Shown here in pieces: positions 1-6,931 of a stretch of DNA of 12,141 nt. A program made the translations under genes and the position numbers. This stretch comes from Clostridiaceae bacterium (GTDB taxonomy: Bacteria; Bacillota_A; Clostridia; Acetivibrionales; Acetivibrionaceae): the NCBI GenBank assembly GCA_012513545.1, contig JAAZCB010000717.1:1-12141 (forward strand), in the 5' to 3' direction. Each line of letters starts with the position of its first letter. The first letter of the stretch is position 1. The notes below the pieces were generated by a model. That model was given only the letters and a program-made list of their open reading frames with translations. It searched no databases and was not told the DNA's origin.

Positions 1-198
1 GTGGGGCTTTGGCAATGTGTGCAATGAGGGTTGAGAATTTAAAAATTTTTGTGCGGTGGGTAAAAAAATTAAAATACATTCGGGTCGGCAATGAGTGTCG
101 GGTTATTTGTCTGTCGGTTTCGTTTTTCATTTCAAGTTTAATATTCCATTTTCATTGTCAATTTGCGGTGTCGTTGTCTTTTCTCCGCTTGTGCATAA
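1..198 (-). other. 5' end of a further gene cassette, gene not identified
   Basis: Reading the minus strand past the attC-like site at 193-324, a new cassette should begin at 198 with TTATGC and run out of the window. I recognise no gene. One minus-strand frame opens with ATG at 130-128 and stays open to base 1 (43 codons), but its residues (many Thr, Arg, His, Phe, Ile) do not resemble a known family. The plus-strand frame across this stretch runs straight through the attC site and is most likely spurious. The segment could simply be cassette leader, with the true start codon outside the window. Confidence 0.4.
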
Positions 199-324
199 CG
201 GTTGGCGGTATGGCCAGTAAGGGAGTGCGGGTGATTACCTATCAAGGTACACGAAAAGTTGAAGCGGGTTACAACCTTTCGCATACCACTGAAACCCTTA
301 TTGGCTATACCGCTTGTTGGGTGC
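193..324 (-). other. attC-like cassette recombination site 1
   Basis: Imperfect palindrome with extended arms at 205-223 and 295-313, identical at 17 of 19 positions when folded. On the minus strand it opens with GCACCCAAC (324-316), a perfect RYYYAAC-type R'' box, and closes with GTTATGC (199-193), an R'-like box with one departure from GTTRRRY. The imperfect R''/R' pairing is expected, because all of R' after its first G belongs to the next cassette. The R'' box is the exact reverse complement of the junction where cassette B begins (3542-3534), which ties this site to that cassette. Size (132 bp) and architecture fit attC sites. I cannot score the fold or run a covariance model. Confidence 0.82.
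281..300 (+). repeat. 20-bp direct repeat, copy 1 (inside attC site 1)
   Basis: This 20-base segment, from GCATACC to CCCTTA, recurs exactly and on the same strand at 3623-3642. Both copies sit on the spacer side of the right-hand stem arm of an attC-like site. Shared internal sequence suggests that the two attC sites have a common ancestor although their terminal boxes differ. Confidence 0.85.
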
Positions 325-374
325 AGTGTTTTGTTATTATTTTACTGTTTGTCAATCGTTTATTCTTTTTTGGG

Positions 375-1649
375 TTACAAATTAAAATCCGTCAATAAAA
401 GATTTTCAATTTCTTTTTTTATCCATTTCGTATTCACGACCAATTTCGCTGTATTGTCTGCTTTCGGGTCTATAACAAAACAAGGCTTTTTCGTTCCAAA
501 TTCTTCGAGAATGTAACGGTTAATTTCAAAATCTTTACAACCATAACCGATAATTATCAGCATTTCCGCTTTGTTCAGATTTTTCTTGAATAACTCAAAT
601 AATTTCTTATACAATAAAGGCTCTTGGTATCTGCTTATTTTAGAAGTTGTACCTGTTAGAAAATTTGGGTGATAATTGATAAAATCGGTTTCGTATTCTA
701 TAACTCCTCCTTTTCTCTTTATTTCTTTGTGAAAAGCGGTAGTGTCTATTCCCCAACGAGATTTTATGAATGTTTCGGGATATAAAACTGCACCTTTATT
801 AGTATGATAAACATAGTAATCTTTACTTCCGTGCAATTTATAGAGGCGTATTTTTTTCTTGTATTTTCCCGTATATCTTGACAATCGACATTTGTAACTT
901 CTGTTTTCGTGCAATAATTCGCCATAAAATGGCGACCCTAATTCTTCAAAACTATCGCACAATTCTCCGTTTATCCATTCTGTACGATTTAATCGTTCAA
1001 AAAACAAATCGTGATTAAGGGTGTGAACATTTACAATATGATTTTTAGATAATTCTTCAATGCAATTAAGAAATCCTGTATATCCGTCAAATGTTGGTTT
1101 TAATCGTGTAGGTTCATCATCATACCAACTTTTCCCTGTTTTATCTTCCAAATAAAATGCAACTAATTGATTATAAACATTATCCGTTTGAGATACATAT
1201 CTGTCAAAATTCTCAAAATCGCTTTTTATGTAACTGCCTTTTTCAAAAAGTTCTTTTAATCTATTATCGTCCTTTGCCCTTTCTTTCAAGTAATCATAAA
1301 ATTCCTCATAATCAAAAGTCTTGATATTGTTATTGTAATAAAGAATAACATCTTTACAAAAATCAAAATACTGATTATACTGAGTAAGTCGTGCATTTGG
1401 ATTATCTCCAACAATCAATGTTCCGTCTGTGTGAAAACTAATATTATCTGTATGACAATTCAAGATTTTCTCATTCAATTGATTGCCAATAGGATAACCC
1501 ATAGGCGCAGAAAAACCCGCTCCCAATAGTAAAGAAATAGATTTTTCTTCTTTTAGGCGTTTTAGTATTTCCTCGTTTTTTGCTATTCTACGCATTTGTT
1601 TTTTTCTGCTTTTAGTTGATTTGTGGTGGTGTTTTCGCATTCTCAACAA
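375..1649 (-). CDS. SIR2-like domain protein (probable NADase or deacylase-type, defence-associated)
   Basis: Protein of 424 residues with the Rossmann-type SIR2 signature in order: GAGFSAPMGYPIG near 43-55 (nucleotide-binding GAGxS), TLNHD at 210-214 (the conserved Asn and Asp of SIR2), KLHGS at 271-275 (supplying the catalytic His) and IIGYGCKDFEIN near 366-377. SIR2 proteins use NAD+; in bacterial defence systems related domains deplete NAD+ on phage infection. Whether this one is an NADase is inference. There is no signal peptide or membrane segment, so it should be cytoplasmic. The N-terminus is very basic (about 5-21), and Met4 or Met19 are alternative starts that keep the whole domain. 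No second effector or sensor domain is recognisable, though about 150 residues between motifs 1 and 2 are unassigned. It lies 19 bp downstream of the protease gene and 50 bp before attC site 1. Confidence 0.85.
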   Translation of the reverse strand: MLRMRKHHHKSTKSRKKQMRRIAKNEEILKRLKEEKSISLLLGAGFSAPMGYPIGNQLNEKILNCHTDNISFHTDGTLIVGDNPNARLTQYNQYFDFCKDVILYYNNNIKTFDYEEFYDYLKERAKDDNRLKELFEKGSYIKSDFENFDRYVSQTDNVYNQLVAFYLEDKTGKSWYDDEPTRLKPTFDGYTGFLNCIEELSKNHIVNVHTLNHDLFFERLNRTEWINGELCDSFEELGSPFYGELLHENRSYKCRLSRYTGKYKKKIRLYKLHGSKDYYVYHTNKGAVLYPETFIKSRWGIDTTAFHKEIKRKGGVIEYETDFINYHPNFLTGTTSKISRYQEPLLYKKLFELFKKNLNKAEMLIIIGYGCKDFEINRYILEEFGTKKPCFVIDPKADNTAKLVVNTKWIKKEIENLLLTDFNL

Positions 1650-1668
1650 AATATTAGTTTTCCAATTA

Positions 1669-3483
1669 TCACTTAATTTTTATCAGTATAACATAGTCCG
1701 ACAAAATCTTTATTTTTTCGGTCAAAGTTTTTGTAGCGATTGCTTTGTCATTTGGTAATTGTATTGACACAGGCAAAACTTCTATCAAGTTTTTCAAATA
1801 CGAGGATTTGATTGCATAATTGACATTTTCCGAATTAAAATAATTTCGATTTAGTCCTGCCGAAGTAATCCCGACCAAGTTTCCATCATAATCAAACAAT
1901 GCGCCTCCGCTATTTCCCGATTGTATCGGAACCGAAATTTGATACATTGTTATATCACCTTGTATGCCTGTTCTTGAACTAATTTTTCCATCGGTAAATT
2001 TGATTTCACTACCCATAACATCAGCCATTGGATAGCCCAAAGCAAAAATATTTGTTCCAACATCACAGAGTGTTGTTTGAAAATTATAAGGAATATTTGT
2101 GAAAGGTTTGAATGAATTATCTGTTATTTTCAGAATAGCCAAATCGTTTTGCCTGTCGCTTTGAATAACTTCTGCATTAAAAGCCTGTTGCTGTCCGTTG
2201 TGAATAAAATTAACTTCAATTTGAGTTGCGTCTTTTATGACATGGTAGTTTGTCGCAATATATCCTCTGTAATCTATAAAAAATCCCGAGCCGTTCCCTT
2301 TCCATTCCGAATTTGAGTTTGCTGTACTTGCGATAGAGTTTCCACTATTGGAAAAATCTTGCTTAACTATCAGATTTTCAAACAAAACCTCTTTCTTGCC
2401 CGATAATGTGTAAAAACCTATATGATTGCCTCTAAAACCATAAAAGCTATCAGAATGAATAAGTTGTCCGTTAATCGAAAAATAAACTTTATCGTCAATT
2501 CTCAAAAGTTTAAGTGAATTTCGTTGTTTGTTCTGGTTGATTACATTAGTCTGTGTCCATTCTTTTATAGGCAAGTCAATTCCTTCTGATTTTGCTCCTA
2601 TACGATAATATCCGTTGGCACTTATGATAAAGTACGAAAAGTTTTCCCAATCTCTAAAACCCCACATCAAACCGTGTCCGTTATTCGTTTCTCCATCTTT
2701 AAAATCAACTATGGTTTCTACGGAAAAATTTTCTGTCAAATTTAATGGAATGTTAATCGTGTTTCTAAATCCTTTTCCTGTTTTATCTTTCATCAATAAT
2801 CCTTTTTCAGACAATATTTTAATGGATAAATCTTGGTTATCTGCTATTGCCCATTGATTTACATTGTCAGAAGATTTGAAATTTTCGTAAAACACATTTT
2901 GGCATTTTCCAAATTCGTCGCATTCGATGAAAAATTTATCTGCAAGTTTGCCGTCTGTGAATTTGAATTTTCGATACAATTTTCCGCTTTCATAGTAGAT
3001 AATATCCGTTTCTAATTCTTCATTTGAACCTGTCATTTCTCGCATTAATTTACCATTCTCATAATATTCTTTGCTTGCAAATGTTCCCTTTTCATATTTT
3101 GATTCCCTTCTCATTTTACCATTTTCATACCAAATTTTGTGTGTAATTACATTGCCTTGATTGTCGTGCAAAGTTTCAAATTCTCTATTACCATTTTTAA
3201 GAAAACCTTTACTAAAACCTGTAAATTTGGATTTGCTGTCATCAATTTTATCAATATACAAGGCTCCATCAATTTCTGACTGTAATTCGCCTGTTATAAA
3301 ATAATCTTTGACTTTCCCAACAGGTTTTCCATTTTCGTCATAATTGACAATACGATAAAACTCGGCTTTCGATTGAGAACAACCTTTCCAATCTTTGTCA
3401 TAATAAATTTTTTCCTGTTTCTGTCCGAACAAGGAAATACTCGCAATTAATGCGATTGATAAAAATAAAAATCTCTGTTTCAT
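1669..3483 (-). CDS. Secreted trypsin/HtrA-like serine protease with MORN-like repeats and a LamG-like domain
   Basis: I chose the Met at 3483 (604 residues) because it begins a clean Sec signal peptide: KQR, then a hydrophobic stretch to LFG near residue 20. The longer frame to 3597 would start inside attC site 2. After the signal come several YYENGK-type repeats (about 45-190), resembling MORN or YwqK-like repeats. A region with LamG/concanavalin-type sandwich features follows (about 250-375), including FSVETIVDF, GLMWGFRDWENF, YFSINGQ and HIGFYTLSGK. The protease domain (about 395-570) has the full triad: His414 in TNYHV, Asp447 in NDLAI and Ser525 in SGNSGG. No PDZ domain is seen. The protein should act in the periplasm or outside the cell, while the SIR2 partner should be cytoplasmic, so direct cooperation is not obvious. 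It is the first gene of a two-gene cassette. Confidence 0.85.
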   Translation of the reverse strand: MKQRFLFLSIALIASISLFGQKQEKIYYDKDWKGCSQSKAEFYRIVNYDENGKPVGKVKDYFITGELQSEIDGALYIDKIDDSKSKFTGFSKGFLKNGNREFETLHDNQGNVITHKIWYENGKMRRESKYEKGTFASKEYYENGKLMREMTGSNEELETDIIYYESGKLYRKFKFTDGKLADKFFIECDEFGKCQNVFYENFKSSDNVNQWAIADNQDLSIKILSEKGLLMKDKTGKGFRNTINIPLNLTENFSVETIVDFKDGETNNGHGLMWGFRDWENFSYFIISANGYYRIGAKSEGIDLPIKEWTQTNVINQNKQRNSLKLLRIDDKVYFSINGQLIHSDSFYGFRGNHIGFYTLSGKKEVLFENLIVKQDFSNSGNSIASTANSNSEWKGNGSGFFIDYRGYIATNYHVIKDATQIEVNFIHNGQQQAFNAEVIQSDRQNDLAILKITDNSFKPFTNIPYNFQTTLCDVGTNIFALGYPMADVMGSEIKFTDGKISSRTGIQGDITMYQISVPIQSGNSGGALFDYDGNLVGITSAGLNRNYFNSENVNYAIKSSYLKNLIEVLPVSIQLPNDKAIATKTLTEKIKILSDYVILIKIK

Positions 3484-3533
3484 ATTTCTTACATTCTTGA
3501 TTACTATCATTTTCGGTCGTGTCCCCGCGCATT

Positions 3534-3668
3534 GCACCCAACGTTTAAGGCTATGCGCCGGAAGGGATTGCGTGGCTGCCTCTATCACCCGATACAAACC
3601 TTGCCTGCGGGAGATGAACTTGGCATACCACTGAAACCCTTATGGCGTATGAGCCTGTGTTATAGGGC
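3534..3668 (-). other. attC-like cassette recombination site 2
   Basis: Imperfect palindrome with arms 3548-3566 and 3637-3656 that fold with one unpaired extra base, reminiscent of the extrahelical base of attC sites. On the minus strand it opens with GCCCTATAAC (3668-3659) and closes with GTTGGGTGC (3542-3534), a perfect GTTRRRY R' box. Its R'' box is the exact reverse complement of the start of cassette A at 4437-4428. It lies 27 bp after the hydrolase stop codon and just before the protease leader, as expected for the attC of the hydrolase cassette. Confidence 0.85.
3623..3642 (+). repeat. 20-bp direct repeat, copy 2 (inside attC site 2)
   Basis: Exact same-strand match to 281-300. The similarity breaks off immediately on both sides, although the surrounding arms have the same layout. 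Confidence 0.85.
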
Positions 3669-3695
3669 GTTTTTTCTGTTGTTTTATAGTTCTCG

Positions 3696-4367
3696 TCAAG
3701 TTACTTTCTTTAAAAAATTTTCTAACGAAGTCCAATAAGTGTCGTATCCGCTTACCGATTTCCAAAGTGTCTTTGAGCCATGAAAACCGTCAACAGTCGG
3801 CTTAAAATGTTCAATGAATTTAGGGTTTACATTTTTTGTCACATCTGTTACCTGCTTAATTTCAACTTTTGGTGAAGTTACGTAAGTCGGCTTGTTAATT
3901 TCTTTTATTTCGTTTGACAGGTTTATTCCTTTAAGGTATTCGCCCGGACTGTATGCGATGGTCGCTTTTATTTTGTCGGTTTGGGTTGAAATCATAAGTG
4001 CTAAAGAAGCGGAATATGAACTTCCGAAAAGGATGATTGGCTTTTTATGGTTGAGTTCGTAAGCGTAGTCTATAGCGGCTTCAACGTCAGGTTTGGCATC
4101 CAAGTATCCTGTCGGTAGTCCTTTCGCCTTTGCTCTGTCTTTAGTTTCATTGGTTTCGCCAAACACTTTCATTCCCGAACGCTGGTCTATTGCCAAACAA
4201 GAATAGCCAAGTTCGTTCAGTCTTGGTGCGGTTTCACGGTATTCTGCACGGTTGCAATGTGAACGATGACATAATAAAATAAAACCTTTGGCTTTGTCAA
4301 CTTCGTAAAGGTCAGCCGTTATTATTAATCCGTCTTTTGAATTGAAGTTTATTTTTCTAAATGTCAT
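3696..4367 (-). CDS. Small alpha/beta hydrolase (dienelactone hydrolase-like)
   Basis: Protein of 223 residues with a compact alpha/beta hydrolase plan: strand and oxyanion loop at GFILLCHRSHCNR (28-40), AIDQRSG near 59-65, nucleophile elbow FGSSYSASLAL at 114-124 with Ser117 as probable nucleophile, and a probable catalytic His196 in GFHGS. The elbow is G-x-S-x-S rather than the common G-x-S-x-G. The acid residue is not certain. There is no signal peptide, so it should be cytoplasmic. Members of this group hydrolyse esters, lactones or peptides, and the substrate cannot be told from sequence. It is the sole gene of cassette A, a common kind of cassette cargo. Confidence 0.8.
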   Translation of the reverse strand: MTFRKINFNSKDGLIITADLYEVDKAKGFILLCHRSHCNRAEYRETAPRLNELGYSCLAIDQRSGMKVFGETNETKDRAKAKGLPTGYLDAKPDVEAAIDYAYELNHKKPIILFGSSYSASLALMISTQTDKIKATIAYSPGEYLKGINLSNEIKEINKPTYVTSPKVEIKQVTDVTKNVNPKFIEHFKPTVDGFHGSKTLWKSVSGYDTYWTSLENFLKKVT

Positions 4368-4427
4368 TTTAAAATTTTTGGTTCGTTAAAAATCAGCCAT
4401 TTTATGTTTGCACGGTCGTCCTAAAAT

Positions 4428-4559
4428 GCCCTATAACGCCTGCCGGTATGTGCTGTTGCGTCTTCAAAGCACTTTGTTATCTAGGTAGCACAAGGTAATT
4501 ATGTGTACTAACCTTAGCAAACCCGCGGCCAGCAATAGCATATACCGGCTGTTAGGCGC
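4428..4559 (-). other. attC-like cassette recombination site 3
   Basis: Imperfect palindrome with outer arms CCGGTATGTGCTGTTGC (from about 4443) and GCAATAGCATATACCGG (to about 4548), 15 of 17 positions complementary. On the minus strand it opens with GCGCCTAAC (4559-4551), a perfect R'' box, and closes with GTTATAGGGC (4437-4428). The two ends do not pair fully, as expected for a junction between two different cassettes. Its R'' implies a preceding unit that began with TTAGGCGC, but I find no such boundary at higher coordinates in the window. The presence of the full palindrome argues against it being attI. Confidence 0.78.
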
Positions 4560-4824
4560 TGGGTGTTATTGATTATCAGTTATATATCGCATCTTTAATT
4601 TTCTGTTTATAGGTGAAGATTGCTCGCAGTGCGTTGGGGTGGGACGGGCTTTAAGGCTCTTGCGGCAAATTTTGCTTGTGTGATTGCCTGCGGGTTTTGC
4701 CGCATGTGCCTTAAAGCAGAAGGGAAGGTGTGCGAAGGGCTAGGTATATAAATTAATTTTATCATATTTACATTCTATGAGAATGTTGTCAATTCTTTGA
4801 AAACTACAATCAAAATTATTGAAT
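4560..4824. other. Non-coding spacer between attC site 3 and xseB
   Basis: No credible gene on either strand. The left half is moderately GC-rich and contains the inverted repeat at 4648-4717; the right half (about 4740-4824) is very AT-rich. A small 7-bp hairpin, ACATTCT/AGAATGT, lies at 4770-4786, downstream of xseB. Without a following U-run on the minus strand it is at best a weak terminator. Confidence 0.6.
4648..4717. repeat. Long imperfect inverted repeat of unknown function
   Basis: Two 22-nt arms (4648-4669 and 4696-4717) pair over GCTTTAAGGC/GCCTTAAAGC and TGCGGCAAA/TTTGCCGCA, with a 3-nt internal mismatch and a 26-nt loop. It begins 108 bp past the xseB stop codon. No U-tract follows on either strand, so it does not look like a standard intrinsic terminator. 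It lacks attC R boxes. It could be a structured RNA element, a repeated palindromic element, or a remnant of a recombination site. Confidence 0.75.
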
Positions 4825-5037
4825 CTATTCACCAATGGAATAGTTGTTAATTTCATCCAATATTTTTTGAACATTTTTTTCAGTTTTATACAATTTATCT
4901 TTGCAGATTTTTAATAAGTCTGATGCTCTTTGTATTTTACTATCAAGTTGGTCAATACTTATTTCTGAATTTTCCATTTCCTTTACGATTTTTTGAAGTT
5001 CATCGTATGCCACTGTGTAGGTTATTTCTTCAGCCAT
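4825..5037 (-). CDS. xseB: Exodeoxyribonuclease VII small subunit
   Basis: Protein of 70 residues, the usual size for XseB. It has the family pattern: an N-terminal TYTVAYDELQKIVKEMEN stretch, then ISIDQLDSKIQRASDLLKICKDKL, forming two long amphipathic helices. XseB has no catalytic activity; several copies wrap the long helical part of XseA to make active ExoVII, which degrades single-stranded DNA from both ends. Its start lies inside the last codons of xseA (16-bp overlap), consistent with translational coupling. It is the last gene of the block. Confidence 0.9.
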   Translation of the reverse strand: MAEEITYTVAYDELQKIVKEMENSEISIDQLDSKIQRASDLLKICKDKLYKTEKNVQKILDEINNYSIGE

Positions 5038-6497
5038 GGTAATTTTGTTTTTTTATTTTCAATTTCTTCAACTCGGCTTATTATTTTACCTTCAAAAACT
5101 TCTGTTTCAATTTTATCATTAATTTTTAAAAATGAAGGATTATTTATTGATTTTCCATTTATACGAGTAATACTATAACCCCTTTTCAATGTGCTTTCTG
5201 GTGATAGTAAAGATATTTTAGTTTGAGTATTATGAATATCGATGTTACTTTTCTCAAGCAAAGTTTTGCAGTTCATTAAAACGTATTTTTTTATATCCAG
5301 TAAAGTATTTTGTTGATTAATTTTTATTGAATCCATGTTAGATTTTAAAGAACTAATCAAATTAAATAAATTATGATTTTGTCCCAAAATATAGTTGGAA
5401 GTGGAAAGTTGCATAACATTCGCATTATTTCTCAGGTTTTGTTTTGAACTAAGAAAAATTCTTTGATTAAAGCTTAATATAGATTGAGAATTATTTGAAA
5501 TGTTGTGTTTCTGATTATCAATCAACCTATTTGTTATCGATTTAAATAATCTTGCAGATTCTCTAAGACTTGATGATTGCTTATCAAAGAGGGATTTAAT
5601 GAAATTATTAATTACCACAATGTTTTCCTTAATTGGAACTGAAAAATTATGATACTGTTGTAAAAGAAACTCAGCTACTTTTGTTGGTGTTATGAAACTT
5701 TTAAAACTTACTAATTCTGTAACAGTTTCATTTGTCGAATGACCAATTCCACTAAGAACTGGAATTGGAAATGTTGCAATTGCTTTGGCTAATGTATAAT
5801 CATCATAGCAGCTAAGACCAATATCTCCACCACCCCCCCGTATCAAAACAATAACATCAAAAGAATCTGAATATTTTTTAATCTTTTCAAGCTGAGATAA
5901 AATTGAATTTATTGCTCTATCGCCTTGTAAAACAGCCGGAAATAGTAGATAGTGAAATTTATAAGACCATGGATTGCTTTTTAACACATTTATGAAATCG
6001 CAATAACCTTTACTGGTTTCTACAGACACTATTGCTATAGTTTTAGGTAAAATGGGTATTAATTTGTCTTTATTAAGTGTATAAAGCTTTTCCTCCTTTA
6101 GTCTTTTAATAGTTTCCGCTTTCTGTTTAGCTAGTTCACCTAGAGTATAGCTTGGGTCAATATCAGTAATATTTAAGGAAAGGCCATAAAGAGAATTATA
6201 CTTAACAGTTGCTAAACATACAATTGTCATATTATCACCCAATTCCTCATTTAAGACACTTTTGAATTTTTTATTAATTTGCTCAAAATTGCTACTCCAA
6301 ATATTACCTCTAATTTCGGCAAGTATCTTACCATCTTTCTTTTCTACTAAATCAGGATAAGCATGTCCTGATTGATTATAATAATTTAACTTAACAATTT
6401 CTGCCCTTACCCAAATAGTCTTATTGCAATGGGTATTTATAACATTCTCAATTGCTTTAGTAACATTAGATAGATTATATATTTTTTTATCGGACAT
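5022..6497 (-). CDS. xseA: Exodeoxyribonuclease VII large subunit (flavobacterial-type)
   Basis: Protein of 491 residues with the XseA layout: an N-terminal OB-fold for ssDNA (about 1-115, with WVRAEI and SGHAYPDL), a catalytic core (about 120-280), a long helical region (about 285-435), and the C-terminal LKRGYSITRINGK segment. By comparison with E. coli XseA, the core Asp (Asp167 in GYCDFINVL), Arg220 of the RGGGG loop and His253 are kept. The E. coli GHETD motif reads GHSTN here, so the last Asp is Asn256. I recall this change as usual in flavobacterial-type XseA rather than a sign of inactivity. The RGGGG codons contain a G7 tract. It starts 29 bp after the Res nuclease frame. By eye GC is near 28%, clearly lower than res. 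Confidence 0.9.
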   Translation of the reverse strand: MSDKKIYNLSNVTKAIENVINTHCNKTIWVRAEIVKLNYYNQSGHAYPDLVEKKDGKILAEIRGNIWSSNFEQINKKFKSVLNEELGDNMTIVCLATVKYNSLYGLSLNITDIDPSYTLGELAKQKAETIKRLKEEKLYTLNKDKLIPILPKTIAIVSVETSKGYCDFINVLKSNPWSYKFHYLLFPAVLQGDRAINSILSQLEKIKKYSDSFDVIVLIRGGGGDIGLSCYDDYTLAKAIATFPIPVLSGIGHSTNETVTELVSFKSFITPTKVAEFLLQQYHNFSVPIKENIVVINNFIKSLFDKQSSSLRESARLFKSITNRLIDNQKHNISNNSQSILSFNQRIFLSSKQNLRNNANVMQLSTSNYILGQNHNLFNLISSLKSNMDSIKINQQNTLLDIKKYVLMNCKTLLEKSNIDIHNTQTKISLLSPESTLKRGYSITRINGKSINNPSFLKINDKIETEVFEGKIISRVEEIENKKTKLPWLKK

Positions 6498-6526
6498 TAT
6501 TTACAAAATAAGGAATTAAATGTTTT

Positions 6527-6928
6527 TTAAAATAACTCACTCACTGTAGTTATGTGCTTAAAATTCACATCTGTAAATACCTCAAAATGCATTTCTCCGC
6601 ATTTGATTTTTTGTTGTTCTTCTTTGCGAAGTTTGTCTTTATCGGTGGTTGATTTGGTTTCGGCTACGAAATAAATTTTCTTTTCTTCTTTCATCACAAC
6701 TGCCCAATCGGGGTTGTATGTGCCGATGGGGGTTGGAATTTTGAACCAAAACGGCAGCTTGAAGTAAAATTCAACCTGTTCGCTGGTTTCACAGTCTTTT
6801 GCAAACTGACTTTCGATGTTTGAATCTAAAGGAATGTAATTTTCATATATCGTTTTCGATGCATTGCTGACCTCAAAGGTTAAATTGTCAAGATAGGTTT
6901 CAATTTCATTTTCTTTAAAAAGCCTCAT
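6527..6928 (-). CDS. res: Type III restriction enzyme Res, C-terminal PD-(D/E)XK nuclease part (split off by an in-frame stop)
   Basis: A 133-residue frame equivalent to the C-terminal endonuclease domain of Type III Res proteins. The active-site pattern is Asp74 in YNPDWAVV and Glu90-x-Lys92 in AETKS, followed by the typical KIKCGEMHF block near 107-115. On its own it lacks a motor and would need the helicase part. It is in the same frame as the preceding helicase gene. After the helicase TAA come one codon (GAA) and then the ATG, so fused Res would read ...GSSQ-stop-EMRLF.... All domain motifs are intact, so any mutation is recent or the split is functional. Termination-reinitiation over a 3-nt gap or stop read-through could supply the nuclease. 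Confidence 0.85.
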   Translation of the reverse strand: MRLFKENEIETYLDNLTFEVSNASKTIYENYIPLDSNIESQFAKDCETSEQVEFYFKLPFWFKIPTPIGTYNPDWAVVMKEEKKIYFVAETKSTTDKDKLRKEEQQKIKCGEMHFEVFTDVNFKHITTVSELF

Positions 6929-6931
6929 TTC

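Larger units (their letters stand above)
199..3541 (-). mobile_element. integron-type gene cassette B (protease + SIR2)
   Basis: Bounded by predicted G^TT crossover points in attC-like sites 2 and 1. On the minus strand it starts with TTGGGTGC and ends with an attC whose R'' is GCACCCAAC, so the circularised cassette would have perfectly complementary boxes. At about 3.3 kb with two genes it is large; typical cassettes are under 1 kb with one gene. I see no attC-like structure in the 19 bp between its genes, so the two should move together. The leader from boundary to first start codon is 58 bp, and I see no Bacteroidota-type promoter in it. Confidence 0.75.
3542..4436 (-). mobile_element. 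integron-type gene cassette A (alpha/beta hydrolase)
   Basis: An 895-bp unit between the predicted G^TT crossover points of sites 3 and 2, with one gene in the usual orientation (gene, then attC). Its first bases on the minus strand, TTATAGGGC, are the exact complement of the R'' box in its own attC. The leader before the hydrolase start is about 69 bp, with no promoter I can recognise. Confidence 0.8.

Noticed and set aside
9..398. Plus-strand open frame of 129 codons at the left edge
   Set aside because: It runs through the whole of attC-like site 1 and into the tail of the SIR2 gene, and its product matches no family; most likely chance.
3484..3597. Longer N-terminus for the protease starting at 3597
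   Set aside because: The extension is encoded by attC site 2 and would bury an otherwise typical signal peptide that begins at Met 3483.
4368..4427. Bacteroidota promoter (TAnnTTTG-type -7 box) upstream of the hydrolase or protease
   Set aside because: I looked for CAAAnnTA on the plus strand in both cassette leaders and found no convincing match.
4770..4786. Hairpin ACATTCT-ATG-AGAATGT as the terminator of the xseAB operon
   Set aside because: Only 7 AT-rich pairs and no U-run after it on the minus strand; too weak to call.
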